Assembly (NCBI GenBank): GCA_027943245.1
Contig: JANDJZ010000323.1
Coordinates: 1 to 50,572 of the forward strand
Direction: 5' to 3'
DNA: 50,572 nt
DNA from: Acanthamoeba sp. SK_2022b
Taxonomy: Eukaryota > Discosea > Longamoebia > Acanthamoebidae
Made by a program: the position numbers and the translations under genes. Below, one piece after another: positions 22,174 to 33,815 of the stretch; position 1 is the first letter of the stretch; each line of letters opens with the position of its first letter. The notes below the pieces were generated by a model. It was not told the DNA's origin. It searched no databases and saw only the letters and a list, made by a program, of their open reading frames with translations.

Positions 22174-24666
22174 TAATGCATACTCTCTTAGCCGGCGCTG
22201 AACCTGCGGGTGGCGTTCACGATGGTGGCGCTGGCGACGGAGCACGGGACGTCGGGTCTGGCCGCCTTCGGGTTCGGCCTCTACGCGGTGGCCAGCTTTC
22301 TGTTCGACCTCGACGAAGCCTACCGGGCGGGCACGATCGGCCTGCGTCTGATGGAGAAGTACAAGGCATTGGAGCTCACGGCCAAGATGTACGGTCTCTT
22401 CTACGCCCACGTCTCCATCTGGTACGGTCCTCGACCTCGGCAGTGGCGCATGTCACGCGCAAGCTTTTAATCGGCTCGATCGACCCAGGCACACCCACAT
22501 CCGCGACACACTGCCACACTTGGAGCGCTCTATCTACGTGGCGCTCGAAACGGGCGACATTGAGTGGGCAGGCTATAACTCGGTTCGTTTCTGTTCTCCC
22601 TTTCTTCTTCTTGTCGTCGTCGTCGTCGTGTGTGTGGTCAGATAGGCTAATCTGCTGTATGCTATCGCACTGCAGTTCTACTTCTGCGATAACCTGTTGT
22701 TCAGCGGCGAAGTGTTGGAGGTGGTGTGCACGACGCAGGAGGCCTACCTGAAGGCACTCTTGGGTCGACACCAGGAGCTGCCGTCCGCCTACCTCAATAT
22801 CTGGCGGCGCGTCGCCCTCAAGCTGTCTCAAGAGGTTGTTGAAGAGGCCTACTCGTTCGGGTACCCCGTAGTCCACCATTTCTACTTCACATCGGCGCCG
22901 CCAACACTAACTCTCTCTCTCTCGCTCTCGTGTGTTGTGTTTGTAGAGGCAAGATGATCACCGACGCGGAAGTGCTAAGCATGCTGAAAGGCATCAACAA
23001 CAAGATGTTCCTGTTCGCCTACTACCTGGCCAACGGCATCCTGGCCTACTTCAAGCGGGAGATCCCGAAGGCCGTCGAGCTGCTGCGGCTGGCCGAGGAG
23101 AACGTGCTGGGCGTGGTGGGCATGATGATCAACTCGCAGCACAAGTTCTACTGGTCGCTCGCGCTGCTGGCCCAGGTGGCCCAGTCGAGCAGCAGCAGCG
23201 GGGTGACGACGCCTGACATGACCGACGCGCAGCGCGCCGAGGCGCTGGACCAGGTCGAGCACAACCAGGCCCTGCTCCACAAGTGGGCCGAGCACGCGCC
23301 GGTTAACTACCACCACAAGTACATGCTCGTCGAGGCCCAGCGGATGGTGCAGCGAGGCAAGCACAGCCGCGCGATGGACTACTTTGACGAGGCCATCGAA
23401 GGCGCCCACGAGGGCGGCTTCCTGCACGAGGAAGCGCTCGCTCGTGAGCTGACCGCCGACTTCTACTTTCTCCGCAGTACGCTCTCTCTCTCTCTCTCTC
23501 TCTCGCTCCCCTCCCGTCTTGTGTTGCATCCCAGCGCTAATGCCATAGCGCCCGTCGTGCACAGAACGGCGACGCGTGGCGGGCGACTACCTGCGCGAGG
23601 CCTACTACCTGTACGTGCGATGGGGCGCGGTGGTCAAGGTGCAGCAGCTGCAGGAGCGCCTGCCCAAGTCGAACGGCATGTCGAGCCTCCACACGTCATC
23701 CAGCGGACTGCCCCAGCTCCCGCCGCTGGGGTCGGTCAGCACGTCGTTCGTCAACCCGTGCGACGCCTTCACGAGCACGGTGATGCCCTCGGGCGACTAC
23801 CTCGACCTCATGTCGATCGTCAAGGGCGCGCAGGCCATGCTGAGCGAGATCGAGCACGACAAGCTGGTGGTCAAGCTCATGGGCGGCATCATGGAGAACA
23901 CGGGCGCCAACCGGTGCGTGCTGCTGCTCAAGCGCGACCGCAAGCTCGTGGTGGAGGCCTCGGCCGACATGACCGGCGACGCGGCCAATCCACCGATCGC
24001 CATCACGCTCGACCTCAACCTGCCGCCGCGCGACGCCGAGCTGCCCATCACGGTCATCAACTTCGTGGAGACCACCGGCGAGATGGTCCTCCTCGACGAC
24101 ATCCCCAAGCGCGGGCCCTTCGCCTCCGACCCCTACATCCAGCGCGCCCGGCCGCGCTCCCTGCTGTCGCTGCCCATCATGCACCTCTCGGAGATGCTGG
24201 GCATCCTCTACCTCGAAAACTCGGCCACCTCCTCCGTCTTCAACAAGAGCCGCATGTGGCTCATCTCCGTCATCTCTTCTCAGGTTCGTGTGCACACGGG
24301 TGTGCGTGCTGTGTCTGATCGTTGACCTGCTGACCGTTCATGTTTGTCCGCAGATTGGTATATCCCTGAAGAATGCGATGCTCTTCAAGGATCTACACAC
24401 TCGCACGCAAGAGCTGCAGGAGACGAACAAGAAGCTTGAGGTGCCATAATTATTATATATTATATTATATTATATTATTTTATTTTAAGAACGTGTAATA
24501 TGTCACACTCAGCAGCGAGCCAAACTCAACCTCTTCCCGCTGTACAACAGAAAGAGCTGGTGGAACGGATCACCGTGCAAACCGAGCTGGAGCATGCCAT
24601 GGAGCTGGCCAAGGCTGCTGCCGTATCCAAGAACCAGTTTCTCGCCAACATGTCTCATGAGGTACA

Positions 24667-24745
<79 letters not shown>

Positions 24746-27408
24746 CCAGTCTCGTTGGGTTTCCAAGACAAAATTGATTGACTGATGGTTCGTCCTAGCT
24801 CCGCACGCCTCTGAACGCCATCATCGGCATGACGGGGCTGCTGCTGGAGTCCCAGCTATCAGACATCCAACGCGAATGGCTCGAACTCCTTGAGATCTCT
24901 GGCAACACGCTGCTCACCCTCGTCGGTGCGCACTCCCCCCTACTTCACCGCACGCTGGCTGCCCCTGGCCCTGTGGGCGTGGGCTCGGTTTCGGCCCCGA
25001 CGCGTCATCTCCTCGCGCGTTTTTTTCGCTCATCTCCGGCGCGCGCGCAGAGGATATCCTGGACCTGGTGAAGATGGAGCGTGGGAAGCTGCATCTGGTG
25101 ATGGAGGACGTGCGGCTGGTCGATTGCATGCGCGAGATCCTGGCCACTTACGTGCACCCCGCGCAGACCAAGAGCCTCCAGATGGAGCTCGAGGTCCACG
25201 GCTCCTGTCCCGAGTCCGTGCACACCGATCGGGTACCGTCTCTCTCGCATTTTCTCTTTTTTTCTTTTTAATTTTGTTGGTTTTTTGATGTGGTCTCATA
25301 TTTATTTATACGCATCGGGGCGCGTGTGGTGGCGCACAGGTGCGGTTCCGGCAGGTGATGCTCAACCTGCTGTCGAATGCCGTCAAGTTCACTCCGCCGG
25401 GCGGGGCCATCACGGTGCGCGTGTCCTCGCGGCGGGTCGACGTCGTCACGCCTGCCCGCATCGAGGAGGAGTACCCCGTACGCCCCTCTCCTCTTGCGCT
25501 CCTTCGGCTCGCTGTTGACATAGGGCTCTGCGCTCGGCCGCACACGCGCAGCTCGACCGAAAGGCGCCGGTGGTCACGCAGGCCCCGCGAGGCAACTGGG
25601 ACGAGCTCCACGTGTCGGTGACCGACACGGGCGACGGCGTGCCAGCGCGCGTGGTCGAGCGTCTGTTTCAGCCCTTCACCCAAGGCGATGCCACCTACGC
25701 GCGGCAGCACGGCGGCACCGGCCTTGGCCTCGCCATCTCCAAGCAGATGGTCGAGCTGCTCGGCGGCCGCATTTGGCTCGAGAACGACTCGGTGTCGCCG
25801 TCGTCGTCGTCTTCGTCGTCGTCGTCTCGGTCGGAATCTCACGGCGCGTCGTTCCACTTCGTGATTTTGTGTCGACGCAACAGCAACGCGGGCCGACGGC
25901 CGTCGCTCCCCTTGACGGCCACGCTCTCGTCGCCGTCGCGCTTCTCTTTCTCTTCGTTCTCCTCCTTCCTCGCTTCGCTCTCGGCCGCATCGGCCGCATC
26001 CTCGACTGTCACCTCCTCTTCCTCCTCCTCATCCTCTTCCCCCTCGACTCCCTCCTCCGCCACGCCGCCCGTCTCTCCACGCTTTGCCTCGTCGCCCTAT
26101 CCGCCCCCTCCCTCGACCCCGCTCTCGCCCCGCTCGCTGGCCTCCCTCTGCTCCCCCCTGTTCTCCTCCTCCTCCTCCTCGCAGCACGCCGCCACGCCGT
26201 CGCCACCCTCCTCGCACTCGGCCTCGTCGTTCTCTTCGATCCCGACGGTCGACTGCCGCGAGTTCTCGCCCATACCGGCCTTGGCCGCCGGCGGCAGCCA
26301 CAGCACGAACAGCGAGGTGTCGCCATCGCCAGCTGCGGCTGTCTCTGCTGCCACAAAGCCCATCGCCCCTGGGAGCGACAAGCTGACCGACGACCACGCC
26401 ACGCAGATCCTCGGTACGTACCTCTCGCCTTGATTTGGCGTGTGTGCGCGCGTGGGGGAGGCGTCGACTAATATCCACACAGTGGTGGAAGACAACAAGA
26501 CCAATCAGAAGCTGCTGTTGCAGTTGCTCAAGCGGTTGGGCTACACGGCAGATGTGGCCAACGATGGCCTCGAGGCCGTGGACGCATGGCGCAAGAAGAA
26601 ATACGACCTTATTGTACGCACACTCTGTTTTAATCAAATTATTTGTTTAATTTATTCTGTCGTGGTAATTGATATGTGGCTATCTCTATTTCTTTATTTA
26701 TTTTTAAATTTAATTCTTGCTGACCTTTGTCTTGTGGCGATCGTACGACAGTTTATGGATTTGCAGATGCCCAATATGGTACGCCGTCTCTCATGCTCCC
26801 CGATTTGTTCCTCGTTCAAAGAGCTTTTCGCGAGGCTCACCACACAACACAACCCTATTTTCTATTCGTCTACTTCTATCCAGGACGGGCTGGCGGCAAC
26901 GCGTCTCATCCTGGCCTCGTGCGAGGAAGAGGAGCGTGGCATCGCCACTCCGCCACCGTCGCCTTCGCTGCCGCTGGCCACGTCGGCCTACCTGGCCTCG
27001 TCGCGATCACGATCACCCTCGCCCTCGACCCCGCGCTTCTCAGTCGCAAACCTGCGAGCGCCGTCGTCGTCCTCGTCGCCCGCCCTCGCGCCTTCCTCCT
27101 CTCCACCATCAGTCCCCGCCTCGGGCGTATCGCCAACCCCGTTCACTTCTCCATCACCCTCACCATCGCCGAGCCCAACTCCATCGCCATCAGACTCGGC
27201 ATTGCTGCGACAGGTGAAGCGACCACAGATCATCGCCGTGACGGCAAACGTGTACGAGAGCGACAGGGAGGCGTGTGCCGAGGTGGGCATGGTCGACTTT
27301 CTTGGCAAGCCGCTCGTCAAGACCAACCTAGAGAGGTGCCTGCGACGAGCGCGAGCGCGCCTTGTCGCCGTGCATCGACGACCCATCGAACAAGGGCGCG
27401 AGGTCTAG
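18663..27408 (+). CDS. Giant hybrid kinase: Ser/Thr kinase - AAA ATPase - helical region - GAF - histidine kinase - receiver
   Basis: About 17-18 exons, roughly 2,400 residues. Kinase domain: FIIKAL (Lys), HKDFKPDNVL (catalytic loop), LIDFGIS (DFG), FAYMSPEQTGRMNR, DFYSFGVTLFELL. AAA-type ATPase: LYGRENEVDLLL, Walker A GYSGIGKSS, Walker B LVMFVDDLQWAD. A long helical, TPR-like stretch follows (20.9-23.5 kb). GAF: near 23.85-24.25 kb (GGIMENTGANRCVLLLKRD). Histidine kinase: H box FLANMSHE/LRTPLNAIIG, N box QVMLNLLSNAVKFT, G boxes VTDTGDGVP and GGTGLGLAISKQ. A serine-rich linker precedes the receiver: VVEDNKTNQ, phospho-acceptor Asp in FMDLQMPN, and Lys in LGKPL, ending at TAG 27406-27408. The same layout is known in bacterial and fungal multi-sensor hybrid kinases. 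The first exon (18663) and its junction are inferred; stimulus and output are unknown. Confidence 0.85.
22106..22172. repeat. (TG)n repeat in an intron of the giant kinase gene
   Basis: About 66 bp of perfect TG repeat directly after a pyrimidine-rich segment in the intron that follows the exon ending PTYVLE. Confidence 0.9.
24667..24744. repeat. (CT)n(GT)n compound repeat in an intron of the giant kinase gene
   Basis: A CT run followed by about 57 bp of GT. It sits in the intron placed between the H-box residues SHE and LRTP. Confidence 0.9.
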
Positions 27409-27760
27409 ACGAACAGCCATGAGCTCTCTCCTCTCTCCCGCCCCCATGTACAAACTAATCCTGCGAGAATACAAACAACCTTCACTGCAACTTTGCCCGT
27501 GCCAACGAAGAGCTCGGGGCCAAGGGCTCTGGTTCCGTTGCAGGCCAAGCGTCACTTCATTTCGAAAAACCAGAATAAGAATGATCAGCCAGTAAGGCCG
27601 GTTGGTCCTCCAACTCCGAGCTGAGCCGGCAGGTGACAAGTGAGTGACTCCCTTGCCATGGGCGACTGTTCGACTGCGCGGTTGCTGGCCTCAAAGGGGT
27701 ATGATAACATGTTCTTGACTCTTACAATTACAATCACCGCTACACTCACAGCGCGGTCCC
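27409..27760. other. Intergenic region after the giant kinase gene
   Basis: About 350 bp with no recognisable coding signal on either strand. Confidence 0.4.
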
Positions 27761-28075
27761 TCACCGTCGCCAGCAGAGCAAACTGGATAGCTTGTGCTGC
27801 TGCGTCGGCTTGGTCTGCTTCTTGATCTTCTTCGTTGTTGTCAACTTATCCTGGGCGGTCAAGTTGGCCAGGCTCGGTCGGTTGGTAGGGATGGCCGTTG
27901 GGCTGGTAGGGTGTAGACAAGTGGAAGAGGATCTGACTTTGGAACTGCGCCCCTTCCTTCCGAAGGAGTGGACCATGTCGGCTTGCCGTTGCCACACCTC
28001 ATGCATTCTGGCCTCTGACCGAATCACGTAGATCAGCTTCGGTTCAGTAGTTGCTGAAGGGCAGGATGAGGCCAT
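27761..28075 (-). CDS. Small hypothetical reading frame with QRQADMV motif (paralogue A)
   Basis: I do not recognise this protein. The 104-codon frame starts MASSCPSATTEPKL, has a helix-like segment MHEVWQRQADMVHSF near residues 24-38 and ends in a lysine-rich tail (KKIKKQTKP ... CWRR). Its interest is a second minus-strand frame at 29881-30327 that carries MQEVRQRQADMVCSF in the same position relative to a following proline-rich stretch; the DNA around the motif is also clearly similar. Two related pieces are better explained by duplicated coding sequence than by chance, but either frame could be an exon of a larger gene or a decayed copy. Confidence 0.3.
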   Translation of the reverse strand: MASSCPSATTEPKLIYVIRSEARMHEVWQRQADMVHSFGRKGRSSKVRSSSTCLHPTSPTAIPTNRPSLANLTAQDKLTTTKKIKKQTKPTQQHKLSSLLCWRR

Positions 28076-28703
28076 CTGGACGCTGGGTGCTGTCGTGAGG
28101 AGTGGCGGCGGTGCGGCTGGGGTGGATGTGAAGAGAAACTGAGGAGAGAGATCCGATTTATATAGCAGAGTCGGCCCACGGTTATCCTACCGGAGATGGA
28201 GTGCTCTGTAGGACATTGAGCACGGAAGTAACCTAGAAATGCGCTTGATGGGAGAGTACAAGAAAGGCCCGCATGCAGGCCACGGAAGAACGGCCATCCA
28301 CCCGAAGGCTTGCGCCAACACACTGTAACCATGGCGGAGCGCGCGGTCGAAGCACTCACCGGACTGTTCTCTGGTTGGCCAATGGTCGGGCGCACAAGCA
28401 CGGAATCATCTCCTTGGCACTCATCCAAACAAGCAAGTATCCGTCCTGTTGGCCTTCCGAGAGCTGCCACATGTTCACAGTTCGCTTGCCTCTGTAGCGA
28501 CCTATTGGTCGCTCTCATTTCGCCCGCTGCCTTGGTGGCATCCAAGCTCGTCATCCTTCTGAAAAACACCCCAAGTTCGAACAGTTCTAGACGAGCAAGT
28601 GAGAGAACAGAGAGCAAAGCACGATGGCTCATTGACATGATTCCAATAATTGATAATGCGTGACCGAGAAGAGGTTGGCAGAGACGAGTGGTTGGTGTTG
28701 GCA
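28076..28703. other. Intergenic region, no confident gene
   Basis: About 630 bp. Long open frames exist on both strands but lack domains and compositional support, so I do not call them. It includes the 3' flank of the dehydratase gene and the upstream region of the small frame at 27761-28075. Confidence 0.4.
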
Positions 28704-29798
28704 TTACTCCGCTTTGACGGCGGGTCTTCCGACAGGGACCTCTGCTGCGCGGCCTTCTTTCGCCCACTGCAGGCGCAGCATGCGACGGTAGTTCAAAGGG
28801 AAAGCTGGCGAGAAGAGAGGGGGAGGCGGTTCAGCTGGTGGCCCAAGCTCGATCGCTACGCCAGAATCAGTGGGAGGCGTACATATAACACGCCAGGCCA
28901 AGTAAGCCAGGAGCAGCCAACCGTAGACCGTTGCAGCCAACGCCCCGAGGCTGCCATCTTCATGTTCGAGCGGCCACTCGCGAATATAGGGGTACATCAC
29001 CCACCACAGGTGCACTGGTAATAGACGAAAGTGGGCCATCAGCAGCGCACTCGAGTGTGGGAAGGGGTGGGTTTGTACTCTCCGAGGCGAAGCTGATGGG
29101 GTACATCACGATGAACTCGGAGTAGCGCAGCCATCGCAAAAGCGGTGGGCAGGCTTGGAACATGTTGAGCAGGTAAAAGGGATAGCGTATGAGGTCCACG
29201 ATGGCCCAGTGGACGAACACGAACCCCATGGCCGCGGTCGGGTGCACCTGGAGCCACAAAGCGGACAAGATTGGCACACAAACGCATTAAACAGGGGGAG
29301 TCTGGGTACCTGCGGCACACCGAAGTAGGCCACGACCAGCAGGTGAAGCCGGCGGAGAACCTTGCAGTGCAGTAGCAGTAGCGGGTTCATTGTCGATGGC
29401 GGTACCCACGCCAGCGTCATGTGCACTACCTGCACCGCAGGTCAGAAAAGTGCTCTGAACGTGCATCCTCCATCTAAACCTACCTCCATGCACACCAACA
29501 GCTGCAAACACACTACACACGAAGGAGACGTGTTAACAAAAAAGGGGTTGAAAAATAAATAAAAGCTGGCAAAAAGAAAAAAGAAGGGGAACGCACGGAC
29601 AAGGGTGCCCACTTTAGAGAAGGCATGGAGCAACGCTGACCAGAGACTGCCCGTGGCAAGGGCCGAGGCCAACAGGGAGGCGGCTACAAGACACCATCCC
29701 GCACCCATTACGACGTTGAACGCAGCCAGATAGCCAAAGACTCCTCCCCCTTGCGATGCCTTCCTCTTATCCACCCACCCCGAGGGTATCTTACCCAT
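28704..29798 (-). CDS. HACD: Very-long-chain (3R)-3-hydroxyacyl-CoA dehydratase (HACD/PHS1/PTPLA family), multi-exon
   Basis: Catalyses the third step of fatty-acid elongation in the ER membrane, removing water from 3-hydroxyacyl-CoA. Start MGKIPSGWVDKRKASQGGG, then the first membrane segment FGYLAAFNVVMGAGWCLVAA. After two or more introns come MTLAWVPPSTMNPLLLLHCK, FVFVHWAIVDLIRYPFYLLN and WLRYSEFIVMYPISFASES; the last two hold the conserved Tyr and Glu expected at the active site. The C-terminal part (LLPVHLWWVMYPYIREWPLE, then a membrane segment GALAATVYGWLLLAYLAWRV) ends in a proline- and basic-rich tail with the stop at 28704-28706. Multiple hydrophobic helices and length agree with the family. 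Intron borders near 29.0, 29.25, 29.43 and 29.55 kb were placed by frame only. Confidence 0.8.
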
Positions 29799-29880
29799 CT
29801 TGTTCTTGGGCTTTGTCTTTTCTGTTCTAAGGTGTTTGTTTAAATGCAAATAGATAAATAAAGAACAACGTCGACATTTA

Positions 29881-30327
29881 TCATTCCCGCAGACACTGGC
29901 CCCAACACCGCAGCTTGGAGCCACGGTGTTCCTTCGTTGGCGCATGATCGGCAGGGATCGGTTGCTTCCGACCGGCCTTTTCTTTGGTTCGGATAATCTT
30001 GTTGGCTATCGTCCTCTTGATCTGCTTCGCGAGCGGAGGTGTCCGTCCGTGGCCGAGAGGTGCGGGCGGGAGAGGACTCGCTGTTGGAAAGCACCTGGAT
30101 GGACACACCACGTAGCATCCGGTGTCCTGAAATGAGCAGACCATGTCCGCTTGTCGCTGCCTGACCTCCTGCATGCTGGTCTCGAGACTCTGTGTGCGCG
30201 CTGAGGACATTCTTGCGGGGTAGGTGCTTGTGCTTGTGCTTGTGCAGGTGCAAAGTTTGAGTGCCACCCACACTCTTGAGAAAGCTCTTGCAGAGTCGAC
30301 ATGCAGCCATGCTACTTGATAAGCCAT
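29881..30327 (-). CDS. Small hypothetical reading frame with QRQADMV motif (paralogue B)
   Basis: I do not recognise this protein. The 148-codon frame contains MQEVRQRQADMVCSF, a proline-rich segment (PTASPLPPAPLGHGRTPP) and a basic stretch (KQIKRTIANKIIRTKEKAGRK), ending WGQCLRE. It shares the helix motif, and DNA similarity around it, with the frame at 27761-28075 on the same strand. The dehydratase gene lies between the two copies. The actual start is unclear; an internal ATG (MSSARTQSLETS) aligns better with copy A. Confidence 0.3.
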   Translation of the reverse strand: MAYQVAWLHVDSARAFSRVWVALKLCTCTSTSTSTYPARMSSARTQSLETSMQEVRQRQADMVCSFQDTGCYVVCPSRCFPTASPLPPAPLGHGRTPPLAKQIKRTIANKIIRTKEKAGRKQPIPADHAPTKEHRGSKLRCWGQCLRE

Positions 30328-30571
30328 GAGCTAATTGCCGATAAGTGGTCATCCACAAAATGATGAGAAAGTTCACCTGGTACGGAAGTAATAATGACCT
30401 ACATCGCTGTCATAATGCGCAAGCAGGCACCGGATGATGGGCGAGCTTATTCACCTCTTCGCTCTTATTGGCCAGCTCTGCAACGTCAGGCCTGTGATAT
30501 CGCGCGTCGCCGTCTCCAGCCGGAAGTAGCGAATTGCCGGTGCTTACAAACCGACGGTATTCCCAATCTTG

Positions 30572-33550
30572 TTACTGGCTCGGCTGTTCGGGCGCTGCAT
30601 TCGAGCACCGCCAACAGGAGTCGCTGGGCGTGTTAGCGATTGGCTTGGACGCAGAGACTGACGATGGCTTCCACCTAGCCAGCGCGGCGGCGAGCGTCTC
30701 ACGCCGGAGCGGTTTGAAGAGCACGTCGGACATGCCCACCTCGAGACACCGATCCGCGTATTCCTGCGAGTTGTCCGCGTCCTACACTCAGGTCTATTGT
30801 TCTGGAAAAGAAGTACGGACGACATTGCGAGTACCTTGGTGGCCGATGCCGTAAGAGCGATGATCGACAGAGGCGGTTTGGCATCTGCTGGCGGGCCGCT
30901 CTGCGTTCGTTCGGCCTCGTTGTGGCGAATGAGTTTCGTGGCCTGAAAGCCGTCCATTACTGTATGCGCCCCACGTTAGGCTGACGCAGCAGAAGAATCA
31001 AGAAGCCTTGGCGCACCGGGCATTTGACAGTCCATGAGCACCACATCAAATCCGTCCTTTGATTCAGCCAACGCCTTGAGACACTCTTCTCCATTGTTGG
31101 CCACCTTTTTGGTTTCGAAAAATAGGTAGGCAATGGATTTCGATCGAAAAGCTTAAGAAGATAGCGAAAGTAAAAAAAGAGAAAAAGTAATACAAAGGAG
31201 TGAAGCTGGGATAACGGACCATGACATTACAGTGAAGCGTTGAGAGCATGCGCTTTCCCACCTTCTGGTTGATCATGTTGTCCTCCACCAATAGCACGCG
31301 CAGACCGTCCAATTTCAGATTTTCTTCCACACGTTTCGACTCCTGCGGAGTGACCTGTTCCGATAGGGCCAGCGACGCTGCCCCATTCGGCTGCGCTCCT
31401 CGCTCCACCGCCGGCAAGCGAAACTGGCAGCTGAGGGCAAAACCGAGGTCAAGGTGACTTGCCTCACCTACCAAGTGTTCCGAGGGCTTTGAGAAGGCAA
31501 GAGAGTGGATACGTGAAGGTGGAGCCGCGGCCGAGATGGCTCTCGCAATCGATCCTGCCGCCCATGGCCCGGCAGAGGCGCTGGCTGATGGCGAGGCCGA
31601 GACCGGAGCCGCCGAACTTGCGACAGATCGACGCGTCCAGCTGCGAAAATGGCTGCATCCCACGCCGCCACCGCACATCATCCTCAAGTGAGCCAGCGAA
31701 GCAGCGGCTCTCCCTGTGGCAGAATGCGCAGGGTACCGAAAAGAGCAGCTTCCTGTTCTCGTCAGAGATGCCAATGCCTGCATCGGGGTGAATCCACACT
31801 CACTGTATCATAGCTGCAGTGGCAAGTTCTGAGTGAGGGTGGGAGAAGCGGTACCGGTGTCCTGCACGGCGACAATCACGTGGTCGGGGTCGTCCTGGTC
31901 GTCGTTACGCAACGTGACGGAGACCGACCCGTGGTCTGGCGTGAACTTAATGGCGTTGGACAGTAGATTGAACAAGACCTGTCTGAACCTGCACCGGAAC
32001 CACCCGACAGAGCAGCCCACGATTCAGATACGCTTATCCTCACATCACCGTGCAGTGGGGGAGTGACTACCTGAGCGGATCGCCCACATGAAGCGGGCGC
32101 GCCACGGACGTCCTGAGCGAGAGCGCCAATTTCTTCTTGTCTGCGACGCGCAAGCCGAGGAATGTGCGTGAGTGATAGAAGAGGCAAAGGGGGCACTAGG
32201 GCGGGAAGGCGGTGCCGGCGGTTATCTGAAGCAGGTGGATGGCCTTCTGGACCTCTTCGGCGATGGAGAAGGGGATGGCCTCGAGCTGCAGCTGGTTGGA
32301 CTCGATTCGCTCAAAGTCGAGGATGTCACTCACTAGCGACATCAGGTGCTCCGCGCAGTCTGGATGGGCACGCACGCACATCATTTGCACTACCTTTACT
32401 ACTGCCCGAGCCACGCACTCACCGGCCGAGATTACCTGAGATGATGGACACAGCGTGGACCGCCTTGGACGAGGGCAGCAGCAAGTCCTGCAGCTCGCGA
32501 CTCATGGCGATGATCCCGTGCATCGGCGTTCGCAGCTCTGTGCCATCGCGCGCGTGCGTGCACGAGAGGTGGGAGATCTTGGTGAGGTTTGGAGCGATTG
32601 GTCAAAATTCCACGGTACGGGGATAGCCGGCAACTGTGGCCCTCCGTGGCCTCCTCTGGCGCGTACCGTGGGACATGTTGGCCAGAAACTCTGACTTGGC
32701 CTGCGTGGCGTGCTGCAGCTCGACGTTGGTGGCGTCTTTCTCGCGGACGGCGGCCTTGAGCCGGGCGAGGGCGCGCGTGTGGGCGTGGTGGTGGCACGCC
32801 GAGAGCGTGGTGACCAGCACCAACAGCCAACAGTCGCAGTACGTCTCCCCTGTGTATGTTGTAGTTCATATCGCGGTGGGTGGACGAGAGGCAACAGAAA
32901 CAGCGTGAGAGGTAGGGTGGCGACATACCTACAAAGGTGTGGCGGATGGTGGTGGGGGGCAAGAGGGTGGTGAAGTCCCAAGAGCGGCGAATGAAGCGAA
33001 GCGCGGTGGTCTGGAGGCTCACGAGCACGAGGGTCACCACGCAGGCGCGCACGCCCCGGGCGTAGAGGAAGAGCAGCGGAATGCACATGAACCACGCGTA
33101 GAGGTCGCGAGCCTCGGTGTCGGTGAGCACGCACATGGAGAGGACGAAGTTGAGGAAGCCCGAGTAGGTGTAGAGGCCCACCATCAGCTCCACTCGCCCG
33201 CGGCGAACTTCCTCCGGCCTGGGCGGCTCTCGGCGGGGAGCCACCTGCCAAATAGGGCACTGGTTGTGCCGCAGGGAGATGAAGAGGAGCACGGCGGTGC
33301 TAAGTGCACAGATTATGCAACCAGCGGTGCTGAAGGAGAAGCAGTGATCGACCCATGCCTGGGCGAGCCCCAGCGCGACGGACCCCAGGCAAGTGAGTAA
33401 GATGAAGAGCTGAAGGAACGGTTTTCTGCAATCTTCTTCCTCCAGTTCACCGAGAGGGGGGTGTTGTAGAGCCGTATCCTTTGACTTCCCCTCGAGGGTA
33501 CCCTGACCAGTTTGGTCAAGGGTAGCTTCTCCTTGCTTCCTTTGCTTCAT
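30572..33550 (-). CDS. Membrane-bound hybrid histidine kinase (paralogue 1), multi-exon
   Basis: Two-component phosphorelay sensor. Start MKQRKQGEATLDQTGQG; a charged motif EEEDCRKPFLQLFILL leads into about six hydrophobic segments (for example [36 protein letters not shown]). A coiled linker ([17 protein letters not shown]) precedes the H box (FLANMSH / [16 protein letters not shown]; the junction is within the box). Then come the N box [17 protein letters not shown] boxes VQDTG and [19 protein letters not shown], and a receiver with [16 protein letters not shown], phospho-acceptor Asp in [28 protein letters not shown] and Lys in VLFKPLRRE. The stop is at 30572-30574. No extracellular domain of size is visible, so the membrane region itself may sense the signal. 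Paralogue 2 follows directly upstream in the same orientation. Confidence 0.85.
32661..32869 (-). repeat. 209-bp block identical to 35826-36034 (tandem kinase paralogues)
   Basis: Within kinase paralogue 1. It covers the end of the membrane region, the coiled linker, the exon up to the H box and the adjoining intron end. I compared it base by base with the block in paralogue 2 and saw no difference, although the flanking regions are clearly diverged. Confidence 0.9.
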
Positions 33551-33815
33551 CTTGTGTGTTTCAATCAGTGCTGATAGCAGGGGTTTGACTACCGGCTGTC
33601 CATAGTGGGTTGGGGTACTCCCTCCTTGGCCCTTTCATTGGGCGTCTTCGAGATCACAAAAGGGAAGGCGAGGCGAGGCAAGGAAAGCCGGGGTGGCTTT
33701 CACGGCACATCAGCGCGAGTCGAGTCGGTATCTGGTGGCTGAGATGCGAGCACAGTGCGACGTAGCCGCGTGGTTACTCTGTCTTGCCGGATCGGCACGG
33801 TCGCCACAGCTTCAC

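Noticed and set aside
24444..24490. TTATATTATATTATATT tract as a TATA box or origin
   Set aside because: It lies inside an intron of the giant kinase gene between two in-frame exons.
28033..28767. 244-codon minus-strand frame between the kinase and dehydratase genes
   Set aside because: No domain, no compositional periodicity that I could see, and it overlaps another possible small frame.
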